Notes: generated by a model from the letters alone, not told the origin. 24,314 nt of DNA from Flavobacteriaceae bacterium UBA5544 (GCA_002426755.1 DINI01000004.1:1-24314); one strand, 5' to 3'. Shown: positions 7,838 to 17,003, numbered from the stretch's first letter. Made by a program: numbers and translations.

Positions 7838-10800
7838 ATGAAAAGTTTTACGTTACTTTTAAAAGGCGCTGTGCTTTTAATCTTACTTGCAGCTTCTGGT
7901 AACACGCTAGCCCAATCAGTACTGTATTCCGATAACTTTGAATCTGGCTATGGCAACTGGGTTGACGGTGGCAACGATTGTAACAGAGTCAATAATACGC
8001 CTTTGGACACCGGCTACTCGGTACAACTTCGGGACGACAGCAGCAGTTCCTATATGCGTACAAACAATATTAACCTAACACCTTATTCCTCGGCCTCCGT
8101 GGAGTTTATCTTCAGCACCGAAAATTTTGCCAGTGGCTATTATTCCGGTGAAGAGTTCTATATGGAATACTCTAATAACGGAGGTTCCAGCTGGTCTACC
8201 ATGATGACGTATAGAGTGGGTTATAATATACTCAACAACAGAAATTATATTGATTCACGTACGGTTACCAGTGCTGGAGATGGCTTTTCCACCAACTCCA
8301 GATTTAGATTTAGATGTAATGCCGATAGCAATTCCCAAAAAGTTTATATAGATAATGTGGTCATCAGAGTCGTAACCGCTGGCCCAGAAATTGATGTTAG
8401 AGGTAATAACATTGTAATAGCCAACGGCGACGCTACACCAAGTACTGGTGATAATACCGATTACGGTAATGTGAATGTGGGAACTATCGTCACGAAATCC
8501 TTTACCATTCACAATACGGGGGTAGGAAATCTTAACATTTCAGCCATTTCCTTAACCAATAACACGGACTTTGCAATTGTGGGAACTCCTTACGCATCTC
8601 CTGTGGCTCCTGGTGGTTATACAACTTTTAATTTGCGATTTAAAACATTGACGACGGGATTAAAATCCACCAATGTAATCATCTACAATAATGATTCGGA
8701 TGAAAGCAGCTATACTTTCGCCGTCATTGCGGGAGCTCAGCAAAACTTTTTCGATAGTGATGGAGATGGCATTTATGACAATGTGGACATTGACGATGAT
8801 AATGACGGTATCCAAGACAATGAGGAAGAATTAGCTTGTAAGCGATCTTCGTTTTCTACTTCCGTGAATTATAAATTCCTAAACGAAACTTTTGGAACTG
8901 GAACAGGACGGACCACCATCAATACCAATAATTATGCTGCCATTACTTCCTATTGTTATGAAGATGGGATTGTCGGCGCCAATAGTACCGAATGTCCGTT
9001 CCAATCCAGTAGAATACTTGATGACGGAGAATACACCGTTGTATCCAAAATTACTGGAGCTGTAGCTACTGATCCTGATAATATCCATGGAGATCTTGCA
9101 TGGACCAGCTCTCCAGACCATACTCCTGGTGATACAAATGGTAGAATGGCTGTATTTAATGCCAGTTTTACGCCTGGTGTTTTTTACGAAACCAATATCA
9201 CAGGAGTATTAACAAATATTCCTATTACCTATAATTTCTGGGCAATGAATATCATGTCCCAACCTTACTATCCTGGCACCATTTTACCTGATATTACAGT
9301 TCAGTTTCTAGACTTTTCAGATAATGTGCTGGCAACCATTAATACTGGACCATTTGGTAGATGTGCCGGTGGAGTTGGAGACAACTCTTGTGCTCAAAGT
9401 GAATGGTTACAATTCACTACAAGTGTCAATCTAGGTAATATTACAGATTTCAAGGTTCGTTTTATTAACAATGCATCTGGTGGTGGAGGTAATGATTTGG
9501 CCATTGATGATATTGTTATTTCACAAACGCTTTGTGATACAGACGGTGATGGAGTTGCAGATGTTTTTGACTTGGATTCTGATAATGATGGTATTCCTGA
9601 TGTGGTGGAAGCTGGATTAGGAAACTTAAGTGAAGGTAAAGCTACTTTAACTTACACTTCTGGATGGGTTGACAACAACGGTAATGGTATGAATGATTTT
9701 ACAGAAGGGAATATAACCTTGGATTCGGATAATGATGGCACACCAAATTATTTGGATTTGGATAGTGATAATGATGCCATATTTGATGTAGATGAATCAG
9801 GTGCCAAAAACACTGCAAATGCATCCTACGATAATGACGACGGTGATATAGATGGAGATGGCGTTGGAGATGGTGTTGATACCGATTTTGTAAGGAAAAA
9901 AGATTTTGATTCTGATGGAGTGGTGGAATATTTTGCCGATGGTATTTTAGATATTTATGATTACTATACCGGTGGGACTTTTGCAGCTGCTTATGGAAAT
10001 TCCAATCAAGGTACAGGGTACACTTATTTTGTAAAAGATACTGATAATGATGGTATTCCTGATTACATTGATATTACATCAGATGGTTCCACATTTGATA
10101 TTTCTCATACCTTATATGCAAATTTGGATGCTAACAACAATGGACGGGTAGACGGAACTACAGATGCCGAAGGTGATGGTTTGTTGGATCTGTTTGATAC
10201 CAATGATGCTGTATTTGGTTCACCAAGAGATTTAGATAGAAAACTTCATCTATTCTTTGATGGAAGAAATGATTACGGGCAAGATGTATCTGTAATTAAC
10301 GGTTGGGGTGAAGCCACCATGATGACATGGATAAAAATCGACCCTTTAGCTACTAGTGGAGTCCAAAGAATTATGGGACAAAACCAATTCTATTTAGAAT
10401 TACTCGCTACTGGTAGCAATAAAAACATTAGAGTAAATGCTAAAGGAACAGTGATTACACCATCAACTCGTTTGAATACGAATCGATGGTATCATATTGC
10501 AACTTCATACAGCAGTTCAACTGGGCTTTTAAAAATTTATATCAATGGTGCAGAGGCAGGAAGTACAGCTGTTTCCGGGTCTTTACCGACTGATACCTCA
10601 TTATTGACTTTAGGAAAATCTTCATCAGCAAATTCAAATTACTATAAAGGTTATTTAGAAGAAGTAAGGGTCTTCAACAAAGCCTTGTCTGCGGATGAAA
10701 TTCAAAAAATGGTGTATCAAGAAATACAAAAAAATGGAAGTTTCGTTCGAGGTGCCATCATCCCAAGAGATATTACAAATTATATCAGCTCGACGAATAT

Positions 10801-12793
10801 TGTTCCACTCAATTGGACATCGTTAAAACGTTATTATAGAATGGATACCTACAAAGGTGACATCGTAGACGATTTAACAACGGCCAGTGTTGATGTTGGC
10901 TCCGGTATGAGAATATACAATACCAAAGATATTGAATATCAAAATGCACCATTGCCATTTGTTACAAGACAAAGTGGTACGCTTAACGCATCGGTTGATG
11001 ATTCACCTAATGGCGTACGTGGTACAGATGCAACAGACCCAAATATTGGTTGGACAATTGTACACGTTAAGGATAAAGCTATTACTTTTAATGGACACCA
11101 AAAACATTTAGGTTTGATTATTGACCAGTTTGATGCCAGCTCATCTCCTATTGAATATGATGTTCTGAATGATTCTGAACTTAACGTGAGCTGGTATTTA
11201 AAAATGGACGGTCTTATCAAGTTACAAGGAGAATCTCAACTTGTTCAAGGTGATGATAGTCAGTTGGATGTTACCAGTAAAGGTAAATTGGAGAAAAACC
11301 AACAAGGTACTGCTGATAAATTCACCTATAATTATTGGTCGTCCCCAGTTGGTGTAAGCAATACCACTTCAAACAACAATAATTATAGAGTTAGAGACAT
11401 CATGAAAGACGGTGTTAGCAATATAAATTGGTTGACTTCCGGTTATAATGGAACAAATACAAGCCCTATCGGAATTGCTGATTATTGGATATGGAAATTT
11501 GCCAACCTCCAAGATGACAATTATTCTGCTTGGCAACATGTAAGAAGTACCGGTACAATGCGTGCTGGTGAAGGATTTACAATGAAAGGTCCAGGTACAG
11601 GTTCAATTTTGACAAATCAGCAATATTTGTTTACCGGAAAACCTAATAATGGTGACATCAATCTTACATTAAGCGCCGGTAACGATTACCTTGTAGGGAA
11701 TCCATATCCATCTGCAATAGATGGCACACAGTTTATACTTGATAATGGCCCTATCATTGCAGGTAATGGAAGCACAACAGGTACCTTATATTTCTGGGAA
11801 CATTGGGGAGGTGGCTCGCACGTGTTAGCGGAATACCAAGGTGGTTATGCAACGTACAACCTTTCTGGTGGAACACCTGCGGCTACATTGGGGATAAACG
11901 ATCCTGATGTTGGTATGGGAGGAACTCCAACCAAAATACCTGGCCGTTACATCCCAGTAGGTCAAGGCTTCTTTGTGGTAGCTGAAGGTTCAGGAGGAAC
12001 TATCAAATTCAGAAACAGTCAAAGGATATTTGTACCTGAAGGTACTCCAAACTCTGTTTTTGTAAGACAATCTGAAGCTGCAACAGCTACAAACTACAAT
12101 CCTGATGGAGAAGATTTGAGAATGAAATTCAGAATTGGCTTCAACTCTGTCAATACCATACATAGACAAATCCTACTTACTGTAGATAGTCATGCAACCG
12201 AAGCTATTGATTGGGGTTACGATGCAAAATATATCGATGACCAAATGGATGACATGTATTGGATGATCAATAGTGAAAAATTCAATATTCAAGGTGTAGA
12301 TACCATTACTCAAGCAAGTATAGTTCCTATAGGACTTCACTTAAGAAATGGTGGTCAAAACAAAATCAGCATTGACCATTTGGAAAATGTCCCGAATGAG
12401 GTTGAAATATTCGTTCACGATAAAGTGTTGAATACCTACCACAATTTAAGACAGAGCGAGTATGCATTCACACTTCCAGCTGGTTCTTATTTGGATAGAT
12501 ATGAAATCACGTTCCAAGAAGGCTCTGCATTGAGTGTTGAAGAAGATGAACTTTCAGATTTAGATGTTTATTATGCAAACACTTACGAAAGTTTAGTTTT
12601 AGTCAATCCGACCTTAAGGGATATTAGAAGTATAGAACTGTTTAATATCATGGGACAATCGATATGTACTATCAAACCTATTGAAAACTCTACGTATTCT
12701 GAATATAAAGTGAAGAATTTGAGTACTGGAGCTTACATCGTCAAAGTCGTGACAGACACTGGCACCACATCTAAAAAGGTTTTAGTTAAATAA
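7838..12793 (+). CDS. Giant T9SS-secreted surface protein with TSP3 calcium-binding repeats and LamG domain
   Basis: 1651 aa. The ATG at 7838 starts a good signal peptide (LLLKGAVLLILLAA, likely cut at TLA-QS after residue 25); the frame also has an upstream TTG at 7808. Residues ~26-180 are a beta-rich domain (SDNFESGYGNW). Residues ~183-300 are an ASPM-SPD-2-Hydin/choice-of-anchor Ig-like domain (PEIDVRGN, VGTIVTKSFTIHNTG). Thrombospondin type-3 repeats follow at ~305-330, 567-593, 629-655 and ~734 (DSDGDGIYDNVDIDDDNDGI and similar), which bind calcium in known families. LamG is at ~800-960. The tail carries NYWSSPV, LVGNPYPSAID and PVGQGFF, then a module at 1427-1651 ending in a type A sorting domain (NIMGQS, terminal KKVLVK). 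From LamG onward it is paralogous to the upstream giant protein; the N-terminal half is unrelated. Inferred: a calcium-stabilised surface adhesin or matrix protein; ligand unknown. Confidence 0.93.
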   Translation: MKSFTLLLKGAVLLILLAASGNTLAQSVLYSDNFESGYGNWVDGGNDCNRVNNTPLDTGYSVQLRDDSSSSYMRTNNINLTPYSSASVEFIFSTENFASGYYSGEEFYMEYSNNGGSSWSTMMTYRVGYNILNNRNYIDSRTVTSAGDGFSTNSRFRFRCNADSNSQKVYIDNVVIRVVTAGPEIDVRGNNIVIANGDATPSTGDNTDYGNVNVGTIVTKSFTIHNTGVGNLNISAISLTNNTDFAIVGTPYASPVAPGGYTTFNLRFKTLTTGLKSTNVIIYNNDSDESSYTFAVIAGAQQNFFDSDGDGIYDNVDIDDDNDGIQDNEEELACKRSSFSTSVNYKFLNETFGTGTGRTTINTNNYAAITSYCYEDGIVGANSTECPFQSSRILDDGEYTVVSKITGAVATDPDNIHGDLAWTSSPDHTPGDTNGRMAVFNASFTPGVFYETNITGVLTNIPITYNFWAMNIMSQPYYPGTILPDITVQFLDFSDNVLATINTGPFGRCAGGVGDNSCAQSEWLQFTTSVNLGNITDFKVRFINNASGGGGNDLAIDDIVISQTLCDTDGDGVADVFDLDSDNDGIPDVVEAGLGNLSEGKATLTYTSGWVDNNGNGMNDFTEGNITLDSDNDGTPNYLDLDSDNDAIFDVDESGAKNTANASYDNDDGDIDGDGVGDGVDTDFVRKKDFDSDGVVEYFADGILDIYDYYTGGTFAAAYGNSNQGTGYTYFVKDTDNDGIPDYIDITSDGSTFDISHTLYANLDANNNGRVDGTTDAEGDGLLDLFDTNDAVFGSPRDLDRKLHLFFDGRNDYGQDVSVINGWGEATMMTWIKIDPLATSGVQRIMGQNQFYLELLATGSNKNIRVNAKGTVITPSTRLNTNRWYHIATSYSSSTGLLKIYINGAEAGSTAVSGSLPTDTSLLTLGKSSSANSNYYKGYLEEVRVFNKALSADEIQKMVYQEIQKNGSFVRGAIIPRDITNYISSTNIVPLNWTSLKRYYRMDTYKGDIVDDLTTASVDVGSGMRIYNTKDIEYQNAPLPFVTRQSGTLNASVDDSPNGVRGTDATDPNIGWTIVHVKDKAITFNGHQKHLGLIIDQFDASSSPIEYDVLNDSELNVSWYLKMDGLIKLQGESQLVQGDDSQLDVTSKGKLEKNQQGTADKFTYNYWSSPVGVSNTTSNNNNYRVRDIMKDGVSNINWLTSGYNGTNTSPIGIADYWIWKFANLQDDNYSAWQHVRSTGTMRAGEGFTMKGPGTGSILTNQQYLFTGKPNNGDINLTLSAGNDYLVGNPYPSAIDGTQFILDNGPIIAGNGSTTGTLYFWEHWGGGSHVLAEYQGGYATYNLSGGTPAATLGINDPDVGMGGTPTKIPGRYIPVGQGFFVVAEGSGGTIKFRNSQRIFVPEGTPNSVFVRQSEAATATNYNPDGEDLRMKFRIGFNSVNTIHRQILLTVDSHATEAIDWGYDAKYIDDQMDDMYWMINSEKFNIQGVDTITQASIVPIGLHLRNGGQNKISIDHLENVPNEVEIFVHDKVLNTYHNLRQSEYAFTLPAGSYLDRYEITFQEGSALSVEEDELSDLDVYYANTYESLVLVNPTLRDIRSIELFNIMGQSICTIKPIENSTYSEYKVKNLSTGAYIVKVVTDTGTTSKKVLVK

Positions 12794-12821
12794 ACTCCCC
12801 AAATCTTATTTAGCTACAACC

Positions 12822-12851
12822 AAAAAGCCCTGAAGAAATTCAGGGCTTTTT
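12822..12851. terminator. Bidirectional terminator between the giant adhesin gene and hisS
   Basis: A perfect 13-bp stem AAAAAGCCCTGAA / TTCAGGGCTTTTT with loop GAAA has T-runs on both strands. It sits 28 bases after the adhesin stop and 3 bases after the hisS stop, so it can end both convergent transcripts. Confidence 0.92.
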
Positions 12852-12854
12852 TTA

Positions 12855-14237
12855 TTATTTTAATGTTTTAATGAGCTGCTCTAAAGAAAGATCTTGTTGT
12901 TCACCCGATTTCATATTCTTCAAAGTAAAAGTTTGGTTTTGAAGTTCTGATTCACCGACCAAAATGACATTTGGAATGTTTCGTTTATTGGCATGGTTCA
13001 TCTGTTTCTTCATCTGTTTACCCGAAGTCACGGCATCAGGATACAACTCTGTTTTAATGCCATTGGAACGCAATTCTTTTATAGCCTTCATACAGGCCAA
13101 AGCTTCTTTCTCGCCAAAATTGATGAACAACGCTTTTACTGAATTATTAATGGTTTCCGGAAACAGATTCAAGGCTTCAAGTACCAGATAAATTCGGTCC
13201 AAACCAAAACTGATGCCTACACCGCTCATATCCTTTAATCCGAAAATTCCTGTAAGGTCGTCGTAACGTCCTCCTCCACCTATGGAACCCATATCCACTC
13301 CTTTTGGTGCCGATACTTCAAAAATAGCTCCCGTGTAGTAATTTAGACCACGCGCCAAAGTGACATCCAATTGCAAAGTGGCTGTTTTCAATTTTAATTC
13401 TGAAATGGCTTTGTTGATGAATTCCAATTCGTCAATACCTTTTTTGCCTTGTTCCGAAGTACTCAATATCGATTTTAACTCTTCAATTTGAGAGCCAAAA
13501 CTCCCTGACAAATTAAATAAGGGCTGCAATTTATCAATACCAGATTGCGGGATGCCCTTACCTAGCATTTCTTCCTTGACCTTCTCCTCGCCTATTTTGT
13601 CGAGTTTGTCCAAAGCGACCGTAAAATCGATCAATTTGTCTCGTGCGCCAATGACTTCTGCAATACCTGATAATATTTTTCGATTGTTGATTTTGATCGT
13701 GACGCCATCCAATTTTAAGGCTGAAAAAACGGCATCATACAATTGTACAAATTCCACTTCTTGCCATAACGATTGACTTCCAACAACATCTGCATCGCAT
13801 TGATAAAATTCCCTAAAACGACCTTTTTGTGGTCGGTCTGCTCGCCATACTGGCTGTATTTGATAACGTTTGAATGGAAACTCTATCTCGTTTTGATGTT
13901 GGACGACATACCTTGCGAATGGGACGGTTAGATCGTAGCGGAGTGCTTTTTCGGAAATTGAACTTGTTATTTTGTTTGAATCTTTATTTAAATACGCATT
14001 TTCATCAACTTTACTCAAAAAATCACCACTATTCAAAATCTTAAAAATCAATCGGTCGCCTTCTTCCCCATATTTTCCCATCAAGGTTTCAGAATTTTCA
14101 AAACTTGGTGTTTCAATCGGTTGAAATCCGAACAATTCAAACTGCGAACGAATCGTATCAAAAATATAATTGCGTTTAGCGACTTCTTCCGGATTAAAAT
14201 CTCTTGTACCTTTTGGGATGCTTGGTTTTTGTGCCAT
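12855..14237 (-). CDS. hisS: Histidine--tRNA ligase
   Basis: 460 aa class II aminoacyl-tRNA synthetase that charges tRNA-His in the cytoplasm. Visible motifs: N-terminal PKGTRDF (8-14), motif 2 region YQIQPVWRADRPQKGRFREF (125-144), the histidine-binding LARGLNYYTG (294-303), motif 3 GVGISFGLDRI (339-349), and the C-terminal anticodon-binding domain (~367-460). A start at 14285 would add 16 residues (MTAFENYDIF and on), but the family normally begins close to KPxxPKGTRDF. A perfect TAnnTTTG box also lies inside that extension, so the ATG at 14237 is preferred. It converges on the giant adhesin gene and diverges from the permease gene. Confidence 0.96.
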   Translation of the reverse strand: MAQKPSIPKGTRDFNPEEVAKRNYIFDTIRSQFELFGFQPIETPSFENSETLMGKYGEEGDRLIFKILNSGDFLSKVDENAYLNKDSNKITSSISEKALRYDLTVPFARYVVQHQNEIEFPFKRYQIQPVWRADRPQKGRFREFYQCDADVVGSQSLWQEVEFVQLYDAVFSALKLDGVTIKINNRKILSGIAEVIGARDKLIDFTVALDKLDKIGEEKVKEEMLGKGIPQSGIDKLQPLFNLSGSFGSQIEELKSILSTSEQGKKGIDELEFINKAISELKLKTATLQLDVTLARGLNYYTGAIFEVSAPKGVDMGSIGGGGRYDDLTGIFGLKDMSGVGISFGLDRIYLVLEALNLFPETINNSVKALFINFGEKEALACMKAIKELRSNGIKTELYPDAVTSGKQMKKQMNHANKRNIPNVILVGESELQNQTFTLKNMKSGEQQDLSLEQLIKTLK

Positions 14238-14254
14238 CAAATGAGTATTTAGTG

Positions 14255-14262
14255 CAAAAATA
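14255..14262 (-). promoter_or_regulatory. Probable -7 box of the hisS promoter
   Basis: On the minus strand this reads TATTTTTG, a full match to the Bacteroidota consensus TAnnTTTG. It would place the transcript start about 13 bases before the ATG at 14237. No good TTG element is seen ~20 bases further upstream, so the promoter is incomplete on sequence alone. Confidence 0.5.
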
Positions 14263-14368
14263 TCATAATTTTCAAAGGCAGTCATAAGTTATTTTAAATT
14301 TATAGTAACTTTATGGAGCTTTTATAGACTTACATTACAATCAATCAAACTGGAAAAAACAAGACTTC

Positions 14369-15610
14369 ATGTTTTCATTATTTAGGGAAAATATCCGCAT
14401 TGCCTTTGGGTCTATTAAAACACAACTTCTTCGTACCATTCTAACGGTTTTAATTATTGCCATTGGTATTACCGCTTTGGTTGGTATTTTAAGTGCGGTT
14501 TCTGCTCTTGAGAATACAATTTCGAGTGATTTCTCCTCTATGGGAGCCAATACATTTAACATTCAACGCTACGAATTTACCACCCAACGACAAAGTGGCA
14601 AGGAAGCTCAAAAAATAAACCCTGTCATTGGTTATCAAGAAGTAAAAGCCTTTGAAGAAACTTATAAATTTCCTTATACCAAAACCTCCTTGTCCTTTGT
14701 GGGCACAGGAACTGCAGAAGTGAAATACGAAAATAAAAAAACAGACCCTGAAGTTTCGGTTTTGGGCGTGAATGAAAATTACATTCAAAATTCGGGATTG
14801 GAAATCAGTGATGGTCGAGAACTTAATTATTTTGACGTTCTTAACAACAACAATGTTTGTGTGATCGGTAGCGACCTCATCAAATCGGTTTTGTCGGACG
14901 TCAACCCAATCGGGAAAATGATTAGCATCAGAGGGGCAAAATTCAAGGTTGTTGGTGTGCTTAAATCCAAAGGTTCAACATTTGGAAACAATCAAGATTT
15001 AAGAGTTTTTATACCATTACAAAAGGCACGTTCGCTTTTTACTCAACCAAATATCAATTACAGTTTGAGTGTCAAAACCGAAAATAAGGACATGCTAGAA
15101 GGCGCACAGGACGAAGCCATCTTAACGTTTAGAAACATACGAGGACTGAATCCGGTGGAAGAAAATAACTTTGGCATTGAACGCAGTGATGATTTGATCA
15201 ATAGAATCGCGGATATCACGCAATACTTATATATGGCAGCATGGATTATCAGTATCATTACCATTACTGGTTCTTCAATAGCCTTGATGAACATTCTATT
15301 TGTGTCTGTTACGGAAAGAACACGAGAAATTGGAGTGCGCAAGGCTCTAGGCGCTAAAAAGAAAACCATTGCAACCCAATTTTTTATGGAAGCCATCATC
15401 ATTGGTCAATTGGGAGGAATTCTGGGAATTATCCTTGGGGTTTTAATAGGATATTTAGTCGCCTCTTTAGCTGACTTTCAATTTTCGACACCTTGGTTGG
15501 CCATGTTCAGTGCTTTTACCATAGCATTTGTTGTGGCGATTGTGGCTGGATTATTACCCGCTATTAAAGCAGCAAAATTGGATCCTGTGGAATCTTTGAG
15601 GTATGAGTAA
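14369..15610 (+). CDS. MacB/FtsX-type ABC transporter permease
   Basis: 413 aa inner-membrane protein. One transmembrane helix lies near the N-terminus (~22-44), followed by a large periplasmic MacB-like core domain (~48-280) and three C-terminal helices (~288-312, ~337-367, ~373-397). Between them is the signature ERTREIGVRKALGAKKK (~316-332), and the protein ends with LPAIKAAKLDPVESLRYE. In the known family such permeases pair with a separate ATPase and work with macrolide or lipoprotein export, or by mechanotransmission across the envelope. Here no ATPase gene is adjacent and no ATP-binding motif is present in the protein, so the partner must be encoded elsewhere. Substrate unknown. It diverges from hisS, and a small hypothetical gene follows 18 bases downstream, probably in the same transcript. 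Confidence 0.92.
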   Translation: MFSLFRENIRIAFGSIKTQLLRTILTVLIIAIGITALVGILSAVSALENTISSDFSSMGANTFNIQRYEFTTQRQSGKEAQKINPVIGYQEVKAFEETYKFPYTKTSLSFVGTGTAEVKYENKKTDPEVSVLGVNENYIQNSGLEISDGRELNYFDVLNNNNVCVIGSDLIKSVLSDVNPIGKMISIRGAKFKVVGVLKSKGSTFGNNQDLRVFIPLQKARSLFTQPNINYSLSVKTENKDMLEGAQDEAILTFRNIRGLNPVEENNFGIERSDDLINRIADITQYLYMAAWIISIITITGSSIALMNILFVSVTERTREIGVRKALGAKKKTIATQFFMEAIIIGQLGGILGIILGVLIGYLVASLADFQFSTPWLAMFSAFTIAFVVAIVAGLLPAIKAAKLDPVESLRYE

Positions 15611-15628
15611 AACTGTGGTTTTGAAAAA

Positions 15629-15997
15629 ATGAACAATAGTATTCAGTTAAGGCTCAAACCGAAGTTAGAAGTTATTCTAAAAGAAACCCATTTTGAAGTT
15701 ATTGATAGTTCTGATCCAAAAAACGAAGGCAAATTCCTTTACAGTAGTGTTGAATCCATTGAATATCAAAAAGAAAAAATCAATTGGCTAGTTTCGATTG
15801 CAAGCTACATTTTCGGGATTTTTATTGAAAATGGATTGGGCAACAACTATAAAGACAAAGCTTATTTAAAAATCAATCTCGAAAACAAAATTCTCAAAAT
15901 TTGGCTTACAAATTCAGAAATGGACAACGTAGAATTGTTAAAAACCAAATTAAGCAACAAAATTATTTTGCAGACACCAACTTCTCAAAATACTTAA
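15629..15997 (+). CDS. Hypothetical protein, 122 aa
   Basis: Not recognised. The ATG at 15629 lies 18 bases after the permease stop, suggesting co-transcription. The protein is lysine- and asparagine-rich, with a single hydrophobic stretch (WLVSIASYIFGIFI, ~53-66) flanked by predicted beta-strand-like segments (FLYSSVESIEYQ, AYLKINLENKILKIWL). This pattern would suit a small membrane-associated protein, but that is inference. Its last 35 bases overlap the 3' end of the convergent gene at 15963-16439, with no terminator between them. Codon use resembles its neighbours, and the open frame has a plausible start, so it is probably real. Confidence 0.65.
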   Translation: MNNSIQLRLKPKLEVILKETHFEVIDSSDPKNEGKFLYSSVESIEYQKEKINWLVSIASYIFGIFIENGLGNNYKDKAYLKINLENKILKIWLTNSEMDNVELLKTKLSNKIILQTPTSQNT

Positions 15998-16439
15998 ACA
16001 AATCGCCTTTTGTAATCACAGCACCTTGTTGAATCAATTTAAACTTGTCCAAAGGTTTATCTTCAGAATAGGATTTATTCGCAGTCAAAAACTCCACATC
16101 GTCAGATAATAGATTATTTCTAAACCAATCAAAGCCTTCCGAAGTCGTTAAATCGATTTCTTCATTTTTAAGTTTGATGGCAATCAGTTGCATGATATCT
16201 TTCTTTAAATGAAACAAATGCATCTGTTGAGGAGAAATATGCTCCAAATAAGTCACTTTACTTAAAACGCCTTCCCAAACCAAATCGCTGAACACATCCA
16301 ATTCCTGTTCTGCTACATCCGGTTTGTTTGTTTTGATATCAGCCCATTCGTCTGCCGTGATGGATTGTGTTGCCAAAAAATTGATGAACTCTTGATGCAG
16401 TTCTTCAAATTGTTCTTTAGTGAGTCTTGAGTATTTCAT
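15963..16439 (-). CDS. Conserved Bacteroidota protein, probably DUF6495 family
   Basis: 158 aa from the ATG at 16439 (MKYSRLTKEQFEELHQEFI). A longer frame reaches 16505 but would start inside the terminator of rplI and adds an unlikely MRLFHFQNF stretch, so the inner start is preferred. The protein is soluble, acidic and mostly helical, with EEWADIK-like and VAEQELDVFSDLVWEGVL segments that I associate with the uncharacterised DUF6495 family. This family assignment is from memory of sequence pattern and is moderately sure. The function is unknown. It lies downstream of the S6-S18-L9 operon on the same strand but is separated from it by a terminator. Its 3' end overlaps the convergent 122-aa gene by 35 bases. 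Confidence 0.8.
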   Translation of the reverse strand: MKYSRLTKEQFEELHQEFINFLATQSITADEWADIKTNKPDVAEQELDVFSDLVWEGVLSKVTYLEHISPQQMHLFHLKKDIMQLIAIKLKNEEIDLTTSEGFDWFRNNLLSDDVEFLTANKSYSEDKPLDKFKLIQQGAVITKGDLFKYFEKLVSAK

Positions 16440-16455
16440 TAAAATGCTATTATCA

Positions 16456-16473
16456 TTTCCGTAAAGACGGAAA
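16456..16473. repeat. Hairpin in the 5' leader of the DUF6495-like gene
   Basis: TTTCCGT (16456-16462) and ACGGAAA (16467-16473) form a perfect 7-bp stem with a 4-base loop, 16 bases ahead of the ATG at 16439. No T-run follows in either direction, so it is not a terminator. It may be an operator or an RNA structure affecting translation. Confidence 0.45.
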
Positions 16474-16494
16474 ACGTAAAAATTTTGAAAATGA

Positions 16495-16523
16495 AAAAGC
16501 CTCAATTTTAGGTTGAGGCTTTT
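16495..16523 (-). terminator. Intrinsic terminator of the rpsF-rpsR-rplI operon
   Basis: On the minus strand an 11-bp stem AAAAGCCTCAA / TTGAGGCTTTT with a 7-base loop begins 18 bases after the rplI stop and runs into TTTTT. It separates the ribosomal operon from the DUF6495-like gene. Confidence 0.85.
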
Positions 16524-16541
16524 AAAAATTTATTTTGAGTA

Positions 16542-17003
16542 TTAAGCTTCTGCTACAACTTCAAAAGTTAAATCAACCGTCACATCTCTGTGCAATCTGA
16601 TCACTGCGTCGTACTGACCCAAACGTTTGATAGTTCCACCATTGATAGCAATAAATTTCTTGTCAATAGTGTGCCCAGCTTCGTTCAATGCATTTGCTAA
16701 ATCGATGTTGGATACAGATCCAAACAATTTAGCTCCAGCAACTGCACCAGTTCCAGCGTTTGCAGGAATCTTGATTTCCAATGCTTTGATTGCTTCAGCT
16801 GTCTTTTGTGCTTCATCAATCACTTTTTTCTCTTTAAAAGCTCTTTGCTTTAAATTTTCTGCCAATACTTTTTTAGCAGAAGGCGTTGCCATTACGGCTT
16901 GCTTTTGAGGAATTAAAAAGTTTCTACCATAACCGTTCTTAACTGTTACAATATCGTCTTTAAATCCTAAATTTTCAACGTCTTGTTTTAATATAAGTTC
17001 CAT
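16542..17003 (-). CDS. rplI: 50S ribosomal protein L9
   Basis: 153 aa, close to the usual 148-150. The N-terminal RNA-binding domain has the signature GYGRNFLIPQKQAV (24-37) after MELILKQDVENLG. A long connecting helix (~40-75) leads to the C-terminal domain (IPANAGTGAVAGAKLFGSVS, IKRLGQYDAVIRLHRDV). L9 binds 23S rRNA near the L1 stalk and helps keep the reading frame. It is the last gene of the rpsF-rpsR-rplI operon, 13 bases after rpsR, and is followed by a terminator. Confidence 0.98.
   Translation of the reverse strand: MELILKQDVENLGFKDDIVTVKNGYGRNFLIPQKQAVMATPSAKKVLAENLKQRAFKEKKVIDEAQKTAEAIKALEIKIPANAGTGAVAGAKLFGSVSNIDLANALNEAGHTIDKKFIAINGGTIKRLGQYDAVIRLHRDVTVDLTFEVVAEA

Noticed and set aside
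14238..14285. N-terminal extension of HisRS to 14285
   Set aside because: It is not typical of the family and contains a perfect TAnnTTTG promoter box.
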